This document shows positions 51,956 through 60,827 of a stretch of 64,000 nucleotides of DNA, piece after piece (within the stretch, counting starts at the first letter, position 1; each line of letters opens with the position of its first letter). The translations under genes and the position numbers were made by a program. The stretch is from NCBI RefSeq assembly GCF_025165795.1, contig NZ_JAJAGO010000002.1, positions 310,001-374,000 of the forward strand. The letters are read 5' to 3'. Under the pieces are notes generated by a model, which ran no database searches, had not been told where the DNA came from, and saw only the letters and a list, made by a program, of their open reading frames with translations. Source of the stretch: Streptomyces gossypii. GTDB lineage: Bacteria; Actinomycetota; Actinomycetes; Streptomycetales; Streptomycetaceae.

Positions 51956-54199
51956 ATGACGTCCAAGACACGTCGGTGGACCACCCCGGCCGGGGTGGAG
52001 GTGACACGTCTGTCGGAGCCCATGGACCCGGACTCCGCCGACGCGGAACTCGCCCGGCTGGAGAGCGCGCTCGACACCCACCGCGGACTGCTGATGTCCG
52101 GGCGCTCCGAGCAGCCCGGCCGCTACCGCCCCTACGACCTCGGCTACGCCGACCCGCCCGTCGAGCTGACCGCCACCGAGAACCAGCTGCGGGTGACCGC
52201 ACTGAACGGGCGGGGCCGCGTGCTGCTCCCCGCCCTCGCCGCCGTACTCCTCCCGTACGGGGCGCTGCTCGACACGGCCGACGACGTCATCACCGTGGAC
52301 GTCGACCACAGCGAGCTGCCCCTCGCGGAGGAGGACCGCACGCGCCGCCCGTCCGTCCTCAACCTGCTGCGCATCGTCCTCGCGGGCTTCGCCGGCCCGG
52401 AGGACCCGCTCTGGGGGCTGTACGGAGCGTTCGGCTACGACCTGGTCCTGAAGTTCGACCCCGTGCCGCTCCACCAGGACCGCGACCCGCGCGACCGCAC
52501 CATGGTCCTGCACCTGCCCGACAGCCTCCTGCACATCGACCGGCAGTACGGCACCGCCGTACGCCACACCTACGACTTCAGCTACGACGGCCGCGCCACC
52601 ACCGGCCTGGAGCGCACCACCCCCGCCGCGCCGTACGGCCCGGCCGCCGAGCCGGCCGTGTACCGCGACCACGCGCCCGGCGAGTACGCGCAACTGGTCC
52701 GCCATGCCCAGCAGCGCTTCCACGACGGCGAGATGTTCGAAGCCGTACCGGGCCAGAGCTTCCACCGGGCGGGCGACTCGCCGCCCGCCGACGTCTTCCG
52801 CAGGCTCCGCGACCGCAACCCGGCCCCCTACGGCCTGCTCATGAACCTGGCGGACGGCGAGCACCTCGTCGGGGCGTCACCGGAGATGTTCGTCCGTGTC
52901 GACCCCGCCCGCGGCACCGTCGAGTCATGCCCGATCAGCGGCACCATCGTCCGTGGCCGCAACCCCCTGGAGGACGCCGAGCAGATCCGCACGCTGCTCG
53001 ACTCCCGCAAGGAGGAGTCGGAACTGACGATGTGCACGGACGTGGACCGCAACGACAAGGCCCGCGTCTGCCTGCCCGGCAGCGTCGAACTGCTCGCGCG
53101 CCGCCAGATCGAGCTGTACTCGACCCTCATCCACACCGTCGACCACGTACGCGGGCGGCTGCGCCCCGACCGTGACGCGCTGGACGCCTTCCTCACCCAC
53201 ATGTGGGCCGTCACCGTCACCGGGGCGCCCAAGCGGGCCGCCATCTCCTTCATCGAGGAGCACGAACGCAGCCCGAGACGCTGGTACGGCGGGGCCGTCG
53301 GCCGGATCGGCTTCGACGGAGGACTGGAGACCGCACTCACCCTGCGCACCATCCAGATCCGCGACGGCGTCGCCACCGTACGCGCGGGGGCCACCCTGCT
53401 GTTCGACTCCGATCCGGAGGCGGAGGAGCACGAGACGCTGCTCAAGGCGTTCGCGCTGCTGGAAGCCGTGGAGAACACCGGAGGCGGCGACCGGCACCGG
53501 CCCTTCGCCGGGCAGTCCGCCAGGCCGTCCCCCGCGCTGTACGGTGCGCCGTCCGCCCGGGAGGCGGGGCGCGGGCGCCGGGTGCTGCTCGTCGACCACC
53601 AGGACTCCTTCGTCCACACGCTCGCCGACTACTTCCGCCGGGCCGGGGCCGAGGTCGTCACCCACCGGGCCGGATTCCCTCCGGCGCTGCTCGACAGCGC
53701 CGCGCCCGACCTGCTGGTCCTCTCCCCCGGTCCGGGCCGTCCGGCGGACTTCGGCACCTCCCGGCTGCTGGACGCGGCGCTGGAGCGCGGGCTGCCCGTC
53801 TTCGGCGTCTGCCTGGGCCTCCAGGGGCTGGTGGAGCACTTCGGCGGGACGCTCGGCACCCTGCCGCTGCCCGTACACGGCAAGCCCTCGACCGTCAGCG
53901 TCGTCGACGGCGGCGGCACGGTGTTCAAGAACCTCCCCGAGCGGATACAGGCCGGGCGCTACCACTCCCTCCACGCCGAACCGGCAACGCTGCCCGACGT
54001 GTTCGAGGTGACGGCCCGCACCCCGGACGGCACGGTGATGGGCATCGAGCACCGCGACCTCCCCCTGGCCGGCGTCCAGTTCCACCCCGAGTCGATCATG
54101 ACGACGGCTGACGACGCCGGACAGATCCTGATAGCCAACGTCGTCGCGGGCCTCACCCGCACCGGCCCCGCCCACGTCGGCGCGAGCAGCAGGTCGTAA
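51956..54199 (+). CDS. Fused anthranilate synthase TrpE-TrpG
   Basis: 747 residues, AGAAGGA upstream. The N-terminal chorismate-binding domain has LYGAFGYDLVLKFDP, FEAVPGQSFHRAG, GASPEMFVRVDPARGTVESC then PISGTIVRG, ELTMCTDVDRNDKARVC and MWAVTVTGAPKRAAISFIEE. The C-terminal class I amidotransferase (from about 540) has VLLVDHQDSFVHTLADYF, SPGPGRP, the catalytic Cys in FGVCLGLQGLVEHFGG and the His-Glu pair in GVQFHPESIMT. The block pattern recalls the rhizobial TrpE(G) fusion more than PhzE, so anthranilate rather than ADIC is the likely product. Its location with DAHP synthase suggests anthranilate is a building block. Confidence 0.93.
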   Translation: MTSKTRRWTTPAGVEVTRLSEPMDPDSADAELARLESALDTHRGLLMSGRSEQPGRYRPYDLGYADPPVELTATENQLRVTALNGRGRVLLPALAAVLLPYGALLDTADDVITVDVDHSELPLAEEDRTRRPSVLNLLRIVLAGFAGPEDPLWGLYGAFGYDLVLKFDPVPLHQDRDPRDRTMVLHLPDSLLHIDRQYGTAVRHTYDFSYDGRATTGLERTTPAAPYGPAAEPAVYRDHAPGEYAQLVRHAQQRFHDGEMFEAVPGQSFHRAGDSPPADVFRRLRDRNPAPYGLLMNLADGEHLVGASPEMFVRVDPARGTVESCPISGTIVRGRNPLEDAEQIRTLLDSRKEESELTMCTDVDRNDKARVCLPGSVELLARRQIELYSTLIHTVDHVRGRLRPDRDALDAFLTHMWAVTVTGAPKRAAISFIEEHERSPRRWYGGAVGRIGFDGGLETALTLRTIQIRDGVATVRAGATLLFDSDPEAEEHETLLKAFALLEAVENTGGGDRHRPFAGQSARPSPALYGAPSAREAGRGRRVLLVDHQDSFVHTLADYFRRAGAEVVTHRAGFPPALLDSAAPDLLVLSPGPGRPADFGTSRLLDAALERGLPVFGVCLGLQGLVEHFGGTLGTLPLPVHGKPSTVSVVDGGGTVFKNLPERIQAGRYHSLHAEPATLPDVFEVTARTPDGTVMGIEHRDLPLAGVQFHPESIMTTADDAGQILIANVVAGLTRTGPAHVGASSRS

Positions 54200-54239
54200 G
54201 GGCGGGCGGCGGCGGGCCTGCCCGGCGGTCAGCGGTCGG

Positions 54240-54602
54240 TCACCGCTGACCGCCCGCCGGGCCCCGCCGCCGCTGTCGGCGTACGACCGCCCAGGACGTT
54301 AGGAAGTACACCGGCAGCGTGACGCCCAGCAGGGTGGCGCTACCGGTGAACGCGCTCGCCAGGAACCGGCCGCCCAGGCGGGCCACACCGTGGTAGTAGG
54401 CGACGATGACCACCAGCAGCAGCAGAGAGCCACCGGTCACGGTGCCCAGAACCCGGCGCAGCAGACCGGGCCACCCCCGCGATCCTTCCCGCGGCCGTGC
54501 TCGGGGCGCGCGCCGCAGGATGCGCAGGCCGAGCGCCAGATAGCCCATGACCAGCAGATAGCCGGTCACCATGAGCGTGACGTTCAGCGGCGTGGGGAGC
54601 AC
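54240..54602 (-). CDS. DUF6256-like small membrane protein
   Basis: 120 residues from GTG 54602 (VLPTPLNVTLMVTGYLLVMG). Three hydrophobic segments: VTLMVTGYLLVMGYLALGLR, VTGGSLLLLVVIVAYYHGVA and ATLLGVTLPVYFLTSWAVV. Resembles the actinobacterial DUF6256 family, usually found beside DUF6186. Function unknown. The start is approximate. It marks return to core-type genes after the cluster. Confidence 0.6.
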   Translation of the reverse strand: MLPTPLNVTLMVTGYLLVMGYLALGLRILRRAPRARPREGSRGWPGLLRRVLGTVTGGSLLLLVVIVAYYHGVARLGGRFLASAFTGSATLLGVTLPVYFLTSWAVVRRQRRRGPAGGQR

Positions 54603-54648
54603 GACCGCGACCGTCCGGGCGCCCCGGCGGCCCCTGCGGCCCCGGCGG

Positions 54649-54885
54649 TCAAGAGGCGTCCCGGAGCAGGAAGTGCCAGCCCCGTACGAAGGTGTGCCAG
54701 CCGAACCACAACCACACCGCGAACAGCGCCCACCGGCCCGCCGGATAGCGCATGACACCGGCGACGGCCTCGCTGAGCGTGGGAAAACCGTCACCCGTCC
54801 GGATCAGTGAGATGCCCTCCCAGGTGAACAGGGCACCGAAGAGAACCGCCCAGACGAGATACCCGATCACCGGATGCGCTGCCAC
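54649..54885 (-). CDS. DUF6186-like small membrane protein
   Basis: 78 residues from GTG 54885 (a second GTG lies at 54888), with GGGAGG just upstream. Two helices (HPVIGYLVWAVLFGALFTWE and WALFAVWLWFGWHTFV) with the EGISLIRTGDGFPTLSEAVA loop between, ending HFLLRDAS. Fits the DUF6186 family. It precedes the DUF6256-like gene by 46 bases, probably one operon. Confidence 0.6.
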   Translation of the reverse strand: MAAHPVIGYLVWAVLFGALFTWEGISLIRTGDGFPTLSEAVAGVMRYPAGRWALFAVWLWFGWHTFVRGWHFLLRDAS

Positions 54886-55106
54886 CACGACCTCCCGCAC
54901 TCCTACGCGCCGACGCCCCACCCCGGCGCACCGGGGGAGGCCAGGCCGATCATCCGCTACCAACGGCCCCAAGCGCCGGAGGTGCCCCAGCGCGCTACGC
55001 GCGCACCCCGTACGGCCCAAGGGGGAGCGGGGGCTGTGACGGCCCGGAACACCGCGGCGAACGTGCCCGGCTCACACCTTGGGACCACGGCCGTAGGCTC
55101 TGAGGC

Positions 55107-56003
55107 ATGAGTCTGCGCCTGAGCACCGTGATCCTGCCGTACCGCCGCTGGCACGAAGACGGCCGTGCCGCATGGCAGCGCGCAGAGGAACTCGGCTTCC
55201 ACACGGCGTACACCTACGACCACCTTTCCTGGCGCACCTTCCGTGACGGACCCTGGTTCGGTGCCCTCCCCACGCTGACCGCCGCCGCTGCCGTCACCGG
55301 GCGCATCCGCCTGGGAACGCTCGTCACGTCGCCCAACTTCCGCCACCCCGTGACGCTCGCCAAGGAACTGATCTCGCTCGACGACATCTCCGGCGGACGG
55401 ATAACACTTGGCATCGGCGCGGGTGGCAGCGGCTTCGACGCGACCGCTCTGGGCCAGGAGCCGTGGACGCCACGCGAGCGCGCCGACCGCTTCGGCGAGT
55501 TCGTGCCGCTCCTCGACCGCCTGCTGCGCGAGGACGTCGTCAGCCACGCCGGCACCTTCTACTCCGCCGACGAGGTCCGCAACATCCCCGGCTGCGTCCA
55601 GCGCCCCCGGCTGCCTTTCGCCGTCGCCGCGACCGGCCCGCGCGGACTGCGGCTCGCCGCCCGTCATGGGCAGGCGTGGGTGACCACGGGCGACTCCAAG
55701 GTCAACTCGGCCGGCACGCCCGCCGAGTCCCTCGCCGCCGTCGGCCGCCAGGTGGACCGCCTGGGTGAGATGTGCGGGGAGATCGGGCGGGATCCGGCGG
55801 AGTTGGAGAAGAGTCTGCTGACCGGCTTCACTCCGGACCGGCCGCTCGATTCCGTCGACGCCTTCGTGGACTTCGCGGGCAGCCACCGGGATCGCGGCAT
55901 CACCGAGATCGTCCTCCACGCGCCGGTTCCCGGCTCCGTCTTCGACTACCAGGAGGCGGTCTTCGAGGAGATCGCCACGGAGGCCCTCGCTCAGCTCGGC
56001 TGA
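55107..56003 (+). CDS. LLM-class F420-dependent oxidoreductase
   Basis: 298 residues. Luciferase-like TIM barrel: RAEELGFHTAYTYDHLSWRT, GRIRLGTLVTSPNFRHPVTL, LDDISGGRITLGIGAGGSGF (the family's SGGRxxLGxGxG) and the end EEIATEALAQLG. Hydride transfer with F420 or FMN on an unknown substrate. Not obviously part of the biosynthetic cluster, as two core membrane genes intervene and it has no cluster promoter. Confidence 0.88.
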   Translation: MSLRLSTVILPYRRWHEDGRAAWQRAEELGFHTAYTYDHLSWRTFRDGPWFGALPTLTAAAAVTGRIRLGTLVTSPNFRHPVTLAKELISLDDISGGRITLGIGAGGSGFDATALGQEPWTPRERADRFGEFVPLLDRLLREDVVSHAGTFYSADEVRNIPGCVQRPRLPFAVAATGPRGLRLAARHGQAWVTTGDSKVNSAGTPAESLAAVGRQVDRLGEMCGEIGRDPAELEKSLLTGFTPDRPLDSVDAFVDFAGSHRDRGITEIVLHAPVPGSVFDYQEAVFEEIATEALAQLG

Positions 56004-56053
56004 AGCGAGGCACGCTCTTCCTTCCAGAACTCGCCCTCCACTGACCAGCTGAC

Positions 56054-56086
56054 GGTGGCTGTCCGGCCTCACCCCGGACAGCCACC
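56054..56086. terminator. 13-bp stem hairpin between convergent genes
   Basis: GGTGGCTGTCCGG (56054-56066) and CCGGACAGCCACC (56074-56086) form a perfect stem, placed between the oxidoreductase and the methyltransferase, which converge here. Confidence 0.75.
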
Positions 56087-56104
56087 CTTGGTTACGCCTG
56101 GCGG

Positions 56105-56965
56105 TCAGCGGCGCTCTCCGCGCACGAAGAAGACTCTGCGGACGTCCCGCTCGTGCGCGGGAGGCACCGGGTCCGGCCAGCGTCCGAAGTCGGCGCCCGG
56201 CTGACCGGGTTGTACCGCCTCGGCCGAGAACCCGAAGCGGTCGAACAGCGCTTCGGGCTCGTCGGTGCCGAACAGCCAGGGGCAGCCCCAGCGGGAGAAG
56301 AGGTCGAGCACCGGCCGCAGGTAGGTCAGGGTCAGTGCCGCCGAGTTGACCATGTCGGCGGCGATGCGGCTGCCGGGTGCCGTGATGGCGGCCACCCGCC
56401 GCAGGACGTGGTGGGTGTCGGCTTCCGTCAGGTAGTAGAGCAGCCCCTCCAGGAGCCAGGTCGAGGGAGCCTTGGGGTCGTACCCGGCGGCGAGGAGGTC
56501 TTCCTCCCAGGTGGGCGAGGTGAGATCCACGGGAACGGTGCGGTGGTCCACGCGGGGGGTGACGTCCGCGAGACGGTCCTGCTTGTAGCCCAGCACGGCG
56601 GGGCGGTCGATCTCGAAGTAGCGCAGCCCGTCGGGCCAGTCGAGGCGGTAGGCCCGTGAGTCCATGCCCGCCGGGGCCAGCACGATCTGGTGCATCCCCT
56701 CCGTACGGGCGGCCTCCTGGAGGAAGTCGTCGAACAGCCGGGTGCGGATCGCGTTGTAGTCGGGGCTGCTGGGCAGGGTCCGAGGCGTGCCGCTCGGCGG
56801 TGCGATGGCGGCGCGCATCTCCGCCAGCAGCGACGGGCCGACGTCTCCGCAGAGCATGGCCGCGTACGGGTCCTCGTAGATGCGGTCCGGGCGGCGCGTC
56901 TCGGCCGCTCGCAGGGCGGCGGTGAGCAGGGAGGTGCGTTCGACGGCGTCCAGCGTTTCGATCAC
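56105..56965 (-). CDS. Class I SAM-dependent methyltransferase (LCMT/TIGR00027 type)
   Basis: 286 residues from GTG 56965 (AAGGAG seven bases upstream). VERTSLLTAALRAAETRRPD then RIYEDPYAAMLCGDVGP opens the family. The SAM loop is IVLAPAGMDSRAYRLDWPDG (the usual GAGLDTRAYR, with Ala-Pro-Ala replacing the first glycines), then YFEIDRPAVLGYKQDRL and WLLEGLLYYLTEADTHHVLR. Leucine-carboxyl-methyltransferase-like enzymes of actinomycetes act on small carboxylic acids or polyketides. The 484-base gap upstream (56966-57449) holds nothing I can identify. Confidence 0.85.
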   Translation of the reverse strand: MIETLDAVERTSLLTAALRAAETRRPDRIYEDPYAAMLCGDVGPSLLAEMRAAIAPPSGTPRTLPSSPDYNAIRTRLFDDFLQEAARTEGMHQIVLAPAGMDSRAYRLDWPDGLRYFEIDRPAVLGYKQDRLADVTPRVDHRTVPVDLTSPTWEEDLLAAGYDPKAPSTWLLEGLLYYLTEADTHHVLRRVAAITAPGSRIAADMVNSAALTLTYLRPVLDLFSRWGCPWLFGTDEPEALFDRFGFSAEAVQPGQPGADFGRWPDPVPPAHERDVRRVFFVRGERR

Positions 56966-57449
56966 GGGTCGTCTCCTTGTGGGTATGCCGGCGTGTGACC
57001 GAGGGCGCGGCCACAGCTGTGGTTCCTGCCGGAAGACACGGTGCGTGCGCTGTTCGTCGAGGAGGTGGATGCGGGGGAAGCCGTGAGGAGCACCCGGACA
57101 GGGGAGACGGTCAGGCCACGACTTCAGCGGCGGACCGGCTTGGCTCATCGGCATGTGAAGGCACTCCCGAGGCTCGCGTCGCGGGCAACTGCGGGGGTGA
57201 CATCAGGAATCGTATGACGTACCCGGACATAGGAACAGCTGATCTCGCACCTTCGCCGGGGCCGAGCGGGAGCCCAGGGCGCATGTGCCCGTGGCAAGCA
57301 GATTCCGCTTACGGGCAGGTCACGGTCACCACGTGTCGTGGAGTGCGGGCAGGGGCGGTTCCGGTGCCGTGCGGTTCAGGGCGGCCCTGGCCCGCCGTGT
57401 CCGCTGTCAGCGTAGGGGCGGGGCTGCGTTCAGCCCTGCGTTGAACGGT

Positions 57450-58472
57450 TCAAGGAAGGTCGGCCGTTTCGATGCGGCGGCCCGACATGTAGTAGAGCAC
57501 CGTGTCCGGCTCCATCGGGGTTTCCCAGGACGGACCGACCACCAGGCTGTCGTGGTGGCGTACGGCGAGCACCGTGGCGCCGAAGTCCCGGCCGAAGAGG
57601 GTCTGGCACTCGCCGAAGGGGCGGCCCGCCAGGGATGCGGGCAGCCGCATCGAGTAGGTGTTGCTGCCGGTGGTGTTCTGCATCAGGTCCATGTAGACCT
57701 CGGTGATGCCGGGATCCAGGACCTCCTCGGTCAGCAGGTCCGGCATGTGCCACTGGACGCACTGGACCCGGGGGTTCACATAGCGCAGCTGCCTGCTCTG
57801 GCTCATGTCGCGCAGCGCGGCCACCAGATGGACGTCGGGTTGCAGGTGGTCGACGGCGACGGCGAGGGTCAGCGCCTCGTTGTCGTCCCGGCCGTCGATC
57901 AGGACGGTGGCGGCCCGGTCCACGCACGCCCTGCCGAGCACTTCGACGGCGGCGAGATCACCTCGTACGAACAGGACCTTCTGCTCCTCCGGCATCGGGT
58001 GCTCTGGGGTCTCCTCCCAGGCGCACAGCACCAAGTCGGTGCGGGCTTCGAGCTGGAGCGCGCGGACGAGGCGCTCGGTCCGGCCCGGGGTGTAGCCGAG
58101 GATGACGATGTGGCCGCTGAGGTCGAGGTCGAGGACGCCCTTCATGCGCTTACCCTTCACGGCCTGGATGTGCGAGGCGAGTTCGGTGAACAGGATGGTC
58201 AGCGTGCCGATGCCGCCGACGATGACATAGGCGCCGACGACGTGGCCGGCGCCCGACTCCGGGAAGTAGTCGCCGTAGCCTACGGTCGAGCCGGTGACCA
58301 GGAACCACCACCAGTAGTTCTGCGGCTCGGTGATCCCGTTCGAGTCCGGCTCCACCAGCCACATCGCCAGCCAGCTGGTGACGAAGACGAACAGGGCGAT
58401 GGTGACGGCGGCCCGCCAGCCGCGCACCCGCCCGCGCAGGGCCCGGATGAGCGTGGCCACGATGATCGGCAA
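57450..58472 (-). CDS. Two-TM potassium channel with RCK (TrkA-N) domain
   Basis: 340 residues. TM1 is AAVTIALFVFVTSWLAMWLV, the pore loop holds the selectivity filter STVGYGDYFPES, and TM2 is VVGAYVIVGGIGTLTILF. A Rossmann-type RCK/TrkA-N domain follows (GHIVILGYTPGRTERLVRAL and LFVRGDLAAVEVLGRACVDR), then a TrkA-C-like end. Tetrameric K+ channel gated by a cytosolic ligand, in the MthK class. Confidence 0.92.
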   Translation of the reverse strand: MPIIVATLIRALRGRVRGWRAAVTIALFVFVTSWLAMWLVEPDSNGITEPQNYWWWFLVTGSTVGYGDYFPESGAGHVVGAYVIVGGIGTLTILFTELASHIQAVKGKRMKGVLDLDLSGHIVILGYTPGRTERLVRALQLEARTDLVLCAWEETPEHPMPEEQKVLFVRGDLAAVEVLGRACVDRAATVLIDGRDDNEALTLAVAVDHLQPDVHLVAALRDMSQSRQLRYVNPRVQCVQWHMPDLLTEEVLDPGITEVYMDLMQNTTGSNTYSMRLPASLAGRPFGECQTLFGRDFGATVLAVRHHDSLVVGPSWETPMEPDTVLYYMSGRRIETADLP

Positions 58473-58582
58473 CGTACGTCCCCGTATTCCTTCACGTCCG
58501 CTGACTGCTTCGAGGAGGCAGCCTATCGGCAGCGGCCCTCAGCGGGTGACGTCGAGCAGGACGGGATCGTGCGACGCGGACA

Positions 58583-59143
58583 TCACCGGCCCCTGCCGTC
58601 GGGGAAGCGGAGGTAGGACGGCGGTACCTCCCCGGCCAGCCAGACGCCGTTCGCGCTCACCCGGAACGCGTGACCTCCGGCGTGCATCGCTCCGGCCTCC
58701 ACCGACAGCACCACCGGTCTGCCGCGCCGCGCCCCGACGCGCAGCGCGGTCTCCCGGTCGGACGACAGGTGCACCGCGTGCCGGTTCATCGGCCGCAGCC
58801 CCTCCGCGCGGATCGCGGCCAGATGTCTGCCGACTGTGCCGTGGTAGAGCCAGGGCGGCGGTGTCACGGCCGGAAGGCCGAGGTCCACCTCGACCGAGTG
58901 GCCCTGGCTGGCGCGGATGCGGTCCCGCTCCTGGTCCAGCGCGTAGCGCCGCTTGTCGTTGGAGGCGACGACCTCCGTCAGCTCCTCCCGGCTGAAGCGG
59001 AAACCGTGCGCCTCGGCGGCCCGCAGCAACTCCTCGACCGGCACCCAGCCGTGCTCGTCCAGCACGATCCCGATCCGGCCGGGATCGTGCCGCAGGTGCC
59101 TGGCGAGGTACTTGGAGATCCGTACGTCACGGTTGGCGTCCAT
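58583..59143 (-). CDS. kptA: RNA 2'-phosphotransferase (KptA/Tpt1)
   Basis: 186 residues from ATG 59143 (MDANRDVRISKYLARHLRHD). Family motifs are complete: RHDPGRIGIVLDEHGWV, ASNDKRRYALDQERDRIRAS, GHSVEVDLGL, LYHGTVGRHLAAIRAEGL and VHLSSDRETALRVGARRG. In eukaryotes the enzyme removes the 2'-phosphate left by tRNA splicing using NAD+. Bacteria lack that pathway, so its substrate here is unclear; ADP-ribosylation of nucleic-acid ends has been described for some homologues. Stands alone. Confidence 0.93.
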   Translation of the reverse strand: MDANRDVRISKYLARHLRHDPGRIGIVLDEHGWVPVEELLRAAEAHGFRFSREELTEVVASNDKRRYALDQERDRIRASQGHSVEVDLGLPAVTPPPWLYHGTVGRHLAAIRAEGLRPMNRHAVHLSSDRETALRVGARRGRPVVLSVEAGAMHAGGHAFRVSANGVWLAGEVPPSYLRFPDGRGR

Positions 59144-59241
59144 GGCCACAGGGTGCCGGGCATGGCGGGCGGCGGCACATGGTTTTCGCCGGGCTAGGGC
59201 CATGGAAGGGCCACGGAAGGGCTACGGAGGTCCGCCTCGAC

Positions 59242-59317
59242 TTTTCCACAGCCGTTTCTCACCTTGTATACCCGTACGAACGTGCTTCCTGTGGATAAGT
59301 TGTGCCCGTTCTCCACA
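59242..59317. other. Cluster of three DnaA-box-like sequences
   Basis: TTTTCCACA (59242-59250), TGTGGATAA (59290-59298, exact reverse complement of TTATCCACA) and TTCTCCACA (59309-59317) lie within 76 bases. A further TGTGGATAC is at 60701-60709. The region is the 316-base gap between kptA and the propeller gene and has no gene. Could be DnaA-titrating or regulatory sites; it is not an origin by itself. Confidence 0.45.
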
Positions 59318-59459
59318 GCGTGAGGGCTCCGGCGCCGCCTTCAGGCGGGGTTCGCGTGCCCTGGCACGCGTCCCCTCGGCCCTGCGGGCCTGGGGAGACG
59401 CCTTGCGACGCCACCACCAGACCCCGCTCACCGAGCCAGCGTGATCCAAACGAGAGACC

Positions 59460-60620
59460 CTAGCCGTAGTGCTCGATGCGCAGTCGGGCAGGCGGGGTGG
59501 TGGAGTAGCGGGTGTTCGCGCCGACGGACCAGACCGCTTCGGTGCCGGGGACCGCCGCGAGGTCGAGCATCATCGGCGTCTCGCCCGTCGCCAGCGGACC
59601 GCGCTCGCTGCTCCAGCCGTCGCCGTCGCGCCGCAGGTAGTGCGTGCGGGTGCCGTCCCAGAAGTCCCAGCCCGCGATCAGGGCGGGGTTTCCGTCGGCG
59701 TCGCCGACGACGGAGTTCAGCGCACCCACGCTGAACGGAAGTCCCTGCTGGGACACCCATGCGGTGCCGTTCCAGCGGAGCAGGACGACACCCGGCGGCT
59801 TGCCCGGCGGCCCGCCGACGCCGAACGCGGCGCCCACCGCCCACGCGTCGTCGGCCGCCACGGGCAGCAGGTCGACGAGGGTCTGACGGATACCGCCGGG
59901 GGCGGGCAGGACCGTCCACTCCTTGTGGTCCCAGCGGGCGATGCCGTCACCCGAGACCCAGACCGAGCCGTCCGCCGCCAGATGCGCGTTCCACGGGACG
60001 GGGGTGCCCTCGGGAAGGGGCGGCAGCCATCGCCACACACCGCCGTCCCAGTGCAGAAGCCGCACCCGGCCGCCGAGGACACCGGCGACCCAGGCGCGCC
60101 CGTCCTCCGCGACGGTGAGGGCGCGCAGTCTGGTGCCCGGGTCGGTGCTGCCGGGGAACGCGGTGTCCTGCCAGGTCGTACCGTCCCAGCGGAGCAGGTG
60201 GCGCGGGCCGTCCCCGGTGTCCCCGGCGACGGCCCAGGCCGCGTCGGGGGCGATGCCGGAGACTTCGCTGATCGATCCGGTGATGCCGAGGTGGGTCACG
60301 TCGGTGTGGCTCCAGGCGGTGCCGTCCCAGCGGAGCGCCAGCGGACGGCCCGGAGTCCTGGCGTCGCGGGCCTGCTCGCCCACCGCCCAGGCGAGTTCCG
60401 GCCCGGCGGCGGCTACCTTGAGCAGTCTGGACGCCTCGGCGCCGGGCGGCGCGGTGCTCTGGAGCCACTGCCCGGCGGTGGCCGTGGCAGGGGAGCCGGC
60501 AGGGCCGCCTGCCCTGGTGCTGTCGGGCGAGGCGCCGGCCGAGGCACCGAGCGGAAGCGCGCCGAGCCCCACTCCCGCCGTGGCACCGGCTAATCCTGTG
60601 ACGAAGTGCCGTCTGCGCAT
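59460..60620 (-). CDS. Tat-exported beta-propeller protein
   Basis: 386 residues. The N-terminus MRRRHFVTGLAGATAGVGLG then ALPLGASAGA is a twin-arginine-type signal. After a Ser/Ala/Gly spacer, repeated blades end in a W-x-G/N-T-x-W pattern: LALRWDGTAWSHTD, LLRWDGTTWQDTA, LLHWDGGVWRWLP, IARWDHKEWTVLP, LLRWNGTAWVSQQ, YLRRDGDGWSSER. Six or seven blades suggest a closed propeller for extracellular binding. No enzymatic residues are recognised; function unknown. Confidence 0.82.
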   Translation of the reverse strand: MRRRHFVTGLAGATAGVGLGALPLGASAGASPDSTRAGGPAGSPATATAGQWLQSTAPPGAEASRLLKVAAAGPELAWAVGEQARDARTPGRPLALRWDGTAWSHTDVTHLGITGSISEVSGIAPDAAWAVAGDTGDGPRHLLRWDGTTWQDTAFPGSTDPGTRLRALTVAEDGRAWVAGVLGGRVRLLHWDGGVWRWLPPLPEGTPVPWNAHLAADGSVWVSGDGIARWDHKEWTVLPAPGGIRQTLVDLLPVAADDAWAVGAAFGVGGPPGKPPGVVLLRWNGTAWVSQQGLPFSVGALNSVVGDADGNPALIAGWDFWDGTRTHYLRRDGDGWSSERGPLATGETPMMLDLAAVPGTEAVWSVGANTRYSTTPPARLRIEHYG

Positions 60621-60827
60621 GGAACAGTCTCCTCTGCGGTCGGTTTTCGCCCCCTCACTCTGATCACGACCGTTGGCTCCGTCAAGAGAGATGCACAGCC
60701 TGTGGATACTCCGGGTAACAGGGCGATCGTGCCGGGCCCCTAAGGGGGCCTCCCTCTCCGGTACGACATGGATCCACTCCCCCCGGGGGACGTGAGGCGG
60801 TACACAAACGCACTAGCGTTCCTTCCT

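Noticed and set aside
51956..54199. PhzE-type ADIC synthase, implying a phenazine or enediyne-like pathway
   Set aside because: Block order and residues resemble the rhizobial TrpE(G) anthranilate synthase more closely, and no phzD, phzF, phzB or phzG homologue is present.
31705..54199. Modular PKS or NRPS cluster
   Set aside because: No ketosynthase, acyltransferase, condensation or multi-domain protein was found; all assembly enzymes are free-standing.
59242..59317. Chromosomal origin oriC
   Set aside because: Only three box-like sites in under 100 bases and no dnaA, dnaN or recF nearby; a Streptomyces oriC has many more boxes.
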